Assembly: GCA_022826945.1 (NCBI GenBank)
Contig: JAJDTY010000052.1
Span: 1-64,000 of the forward strand
DNA: 64,000 nucleotides
Reading direction: 5' to 3'
DNA from: Candidatus Binatia bacterium
GTDB lineage: Bacteria > Desulfobacterota > Binatia > Bin18
In this document: piece after piece, positions 63,344 through 64,000 of the stretch
Layout of the letters: the number at the start of each line of letters is the position of its first letter
How positions within the stretch are numbered: the first letter of the stretch is position 1
Notes under the pieces: model-generated
The model's input: only the letters and a program-made list of their open reading frames with translations
Told to the model about the DNA's origin: nothing
The model's database searches: none
Position numbers and translations under genes: made by a program

Positions 63344-64000
63344 TTATCCGAGTGTATTCACCGCAGATGGGAACGTGTTGATCCCCAGCGCTTCCCGAAA
63401 ATCCGCGGTGGGTTGCACGACCATCGCATCGACGCTGATTCCAATCGCATTGGCGACGCGGTCCAGCATACTGAAGTTGCCGCCGATGATCGACGCTGTT
63501 GTGACCGCCTCGGGGCCTAATCGCTCGGCAACGGCCTCACGGGCTGCCGCCAGTTCTGCGGTATCGGGTTTCATCAACGCACCGGCGAATCTCACGAGTT
63601 CGCACCCGTGTTCCACCCCGCTGTCAATGCTTGCATCGATCGCGCCAGCGAGCTCGTAGCTTCGATTGTGAGCTTTTCCGCTCTCCCGGAGCAGGTGGGC
63701 ATGCCACGTGGTTCAGTAGAAACACTGGTTATATTCCGAAACCTTGGTTGCGACGAGTTCTATCTGTGCTCGCGAAAGTGCGTGGTCTGAGGTGGCGTGA
63801 AAATTGAGCAAATGCTCAACTCCGAAATACTGCTGACTGACCAGGCTCATCACGCGGCGGGCTTCATCAGGGACGAGGCTCACGGCGCGAAAAATATTCC
63901 CCGCCGGACTTTCGCCATATAACGATTCGGCTAATGCACCACCCTCTGGAGCGCTGGGGACACTCGCGGTAAAGAATCCCTCATCGACGGCTTCAGCGGG
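63344..64000 (-). CDS. AhpD-like/carboxymuconolactone decarboxylase-family protein with in-frame TGA (candidate selenoprotein), 5' end beyond window
   Basis: Frame open from the right edge to TAA at 63344, 219 codons, if the TGA at 63713-63715 is read. Counting from the edge, TGA is codon 96 and the surrounding motif is NQCFY-[TGA]-TTWHAH: Cys93-x-x-TGA96-x-x-x-His100, exactly the AhpD CxxCxxxH redox motif with the second Cys replaced. Both sides read as the same family: SLVPDEARRVMSLVSQQYFG before, ELVRFAGALMKPDTAEL and GGNFSMLDRVANAIGIS after. Family proteins reduce peroxides or act as lactone decarboxylases. selB lies in the same window, so selenocysteine is the best reading. The N-terminus and promoter are outside the window. 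Confidence 0.75.
63678..63694 (-). promoter_or_regulatory. bSECIS-like hairpin downstream of the in-frame TGA
   Basis: On the minus strand, 18 nt after TGA, CTGCTC-CGGGA-GAGCGG forms a 6 bp stem (one G-U) with a 5 nt loop. The loop starts 24 nt after the TGA and has G at its second position. The published bacterial SECIS model asks for a 16-37 nt distance and a G within the first two loop bases. The model is permissive, so this supports but does not prove selenocysteine insertion. Confidence 0.5.

Overview
The window is a 64 kb piece of a Gram-negative bacterial chromosome with moderately high GC. The Gram-negative assignment rests on a Lol lipoprotein exporter, BamA, an OmpH/Skp chaperone and lipid A genes. 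The order lolC-lolD-bamA-ompH-fabZ-lpxA-lpxI is the arrangement typical of the former Deltaproteobacteria and related phyla (family knowledge). The large share of luciferase-like flavin monooxygenases, acyl-CoA enzymes and MFS carriers recalls uncultivated lineages such as Tectomicrobia/Entotheonella or Binatota, but that is inference and no marker here settles it.

Layout. 0-10.3 kb: amidohydrolase (cut by the edge), flavin monooxygenase, carboxymuconolactone decarboxylase-like protein, M20 peptidase, translation factor IF-1, a cupin plus two MFS carriers in one operon, a two-gene half-size EamA pair, an amidase and a VOC protein. 10.3-19.3 kb: M3 oligopeptidase, tandem ABM-fold protein, MFS carrier, two F420-type monooxygenases, an ABC-F ATPase, an alpha/beta hydrolase. 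19.3-24.1 kb: a housekeeping block with a lysine/alanine-rich histone-like protein, enolase, FtsB-like protein, PyrF and ProS. 24.2-34.8 kb: two acyl-CoA dehydrogenases, isoaspartyl peptidase, ThDP enzyme, DUF924, AcuI/YhdH reductase, LRR protein, VOC, enoyl-CoA hydratase, small proteins and another monooxygenase. 34.9-41.5 kb: a lone PD-(D/E)XK nuclease-like gene, epoxide-hydrolase-like protein, two divergent Glu/Leu-type dehydrogenases, DUF2007, an exported PPOX-fold protein and a methyltransferase. 41.6-43.5 kb: selB. 43.8-54.0 kb: the outer-membrane biogenesis block, ending in a large secreted beta-propeller protein. 54.1-64 kb: tRNA-Ala(GGC), a decayed SDR, a single-chain acyl-CoA carboxylase, an HpaB-type hydroxylase, a TetR regulator with an operator-like palindrome, a PF10118 protein, a monooxygenase, and an AhpD-like gene cut by the right edge.

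The most notable result is at the right edge. The AhpD/carboxymuconolactone decarboxylase-like reading frame is interrupted by one in-frame TGA exactly where the second cysteine of the CxxCxxxH redox motif belongs. A hairpin fitting the permissive bacterial SECIS model lies 24 nt downstream, and the same window encodes the selenocysteine elongation factor SelB. I interpret it as a selenoprotein with a CxxU redox centre. By contrast, a second in-frame TGA, in the SDR at 54.8 kb, is accompanied by two frameshifts and is a pseudogene.
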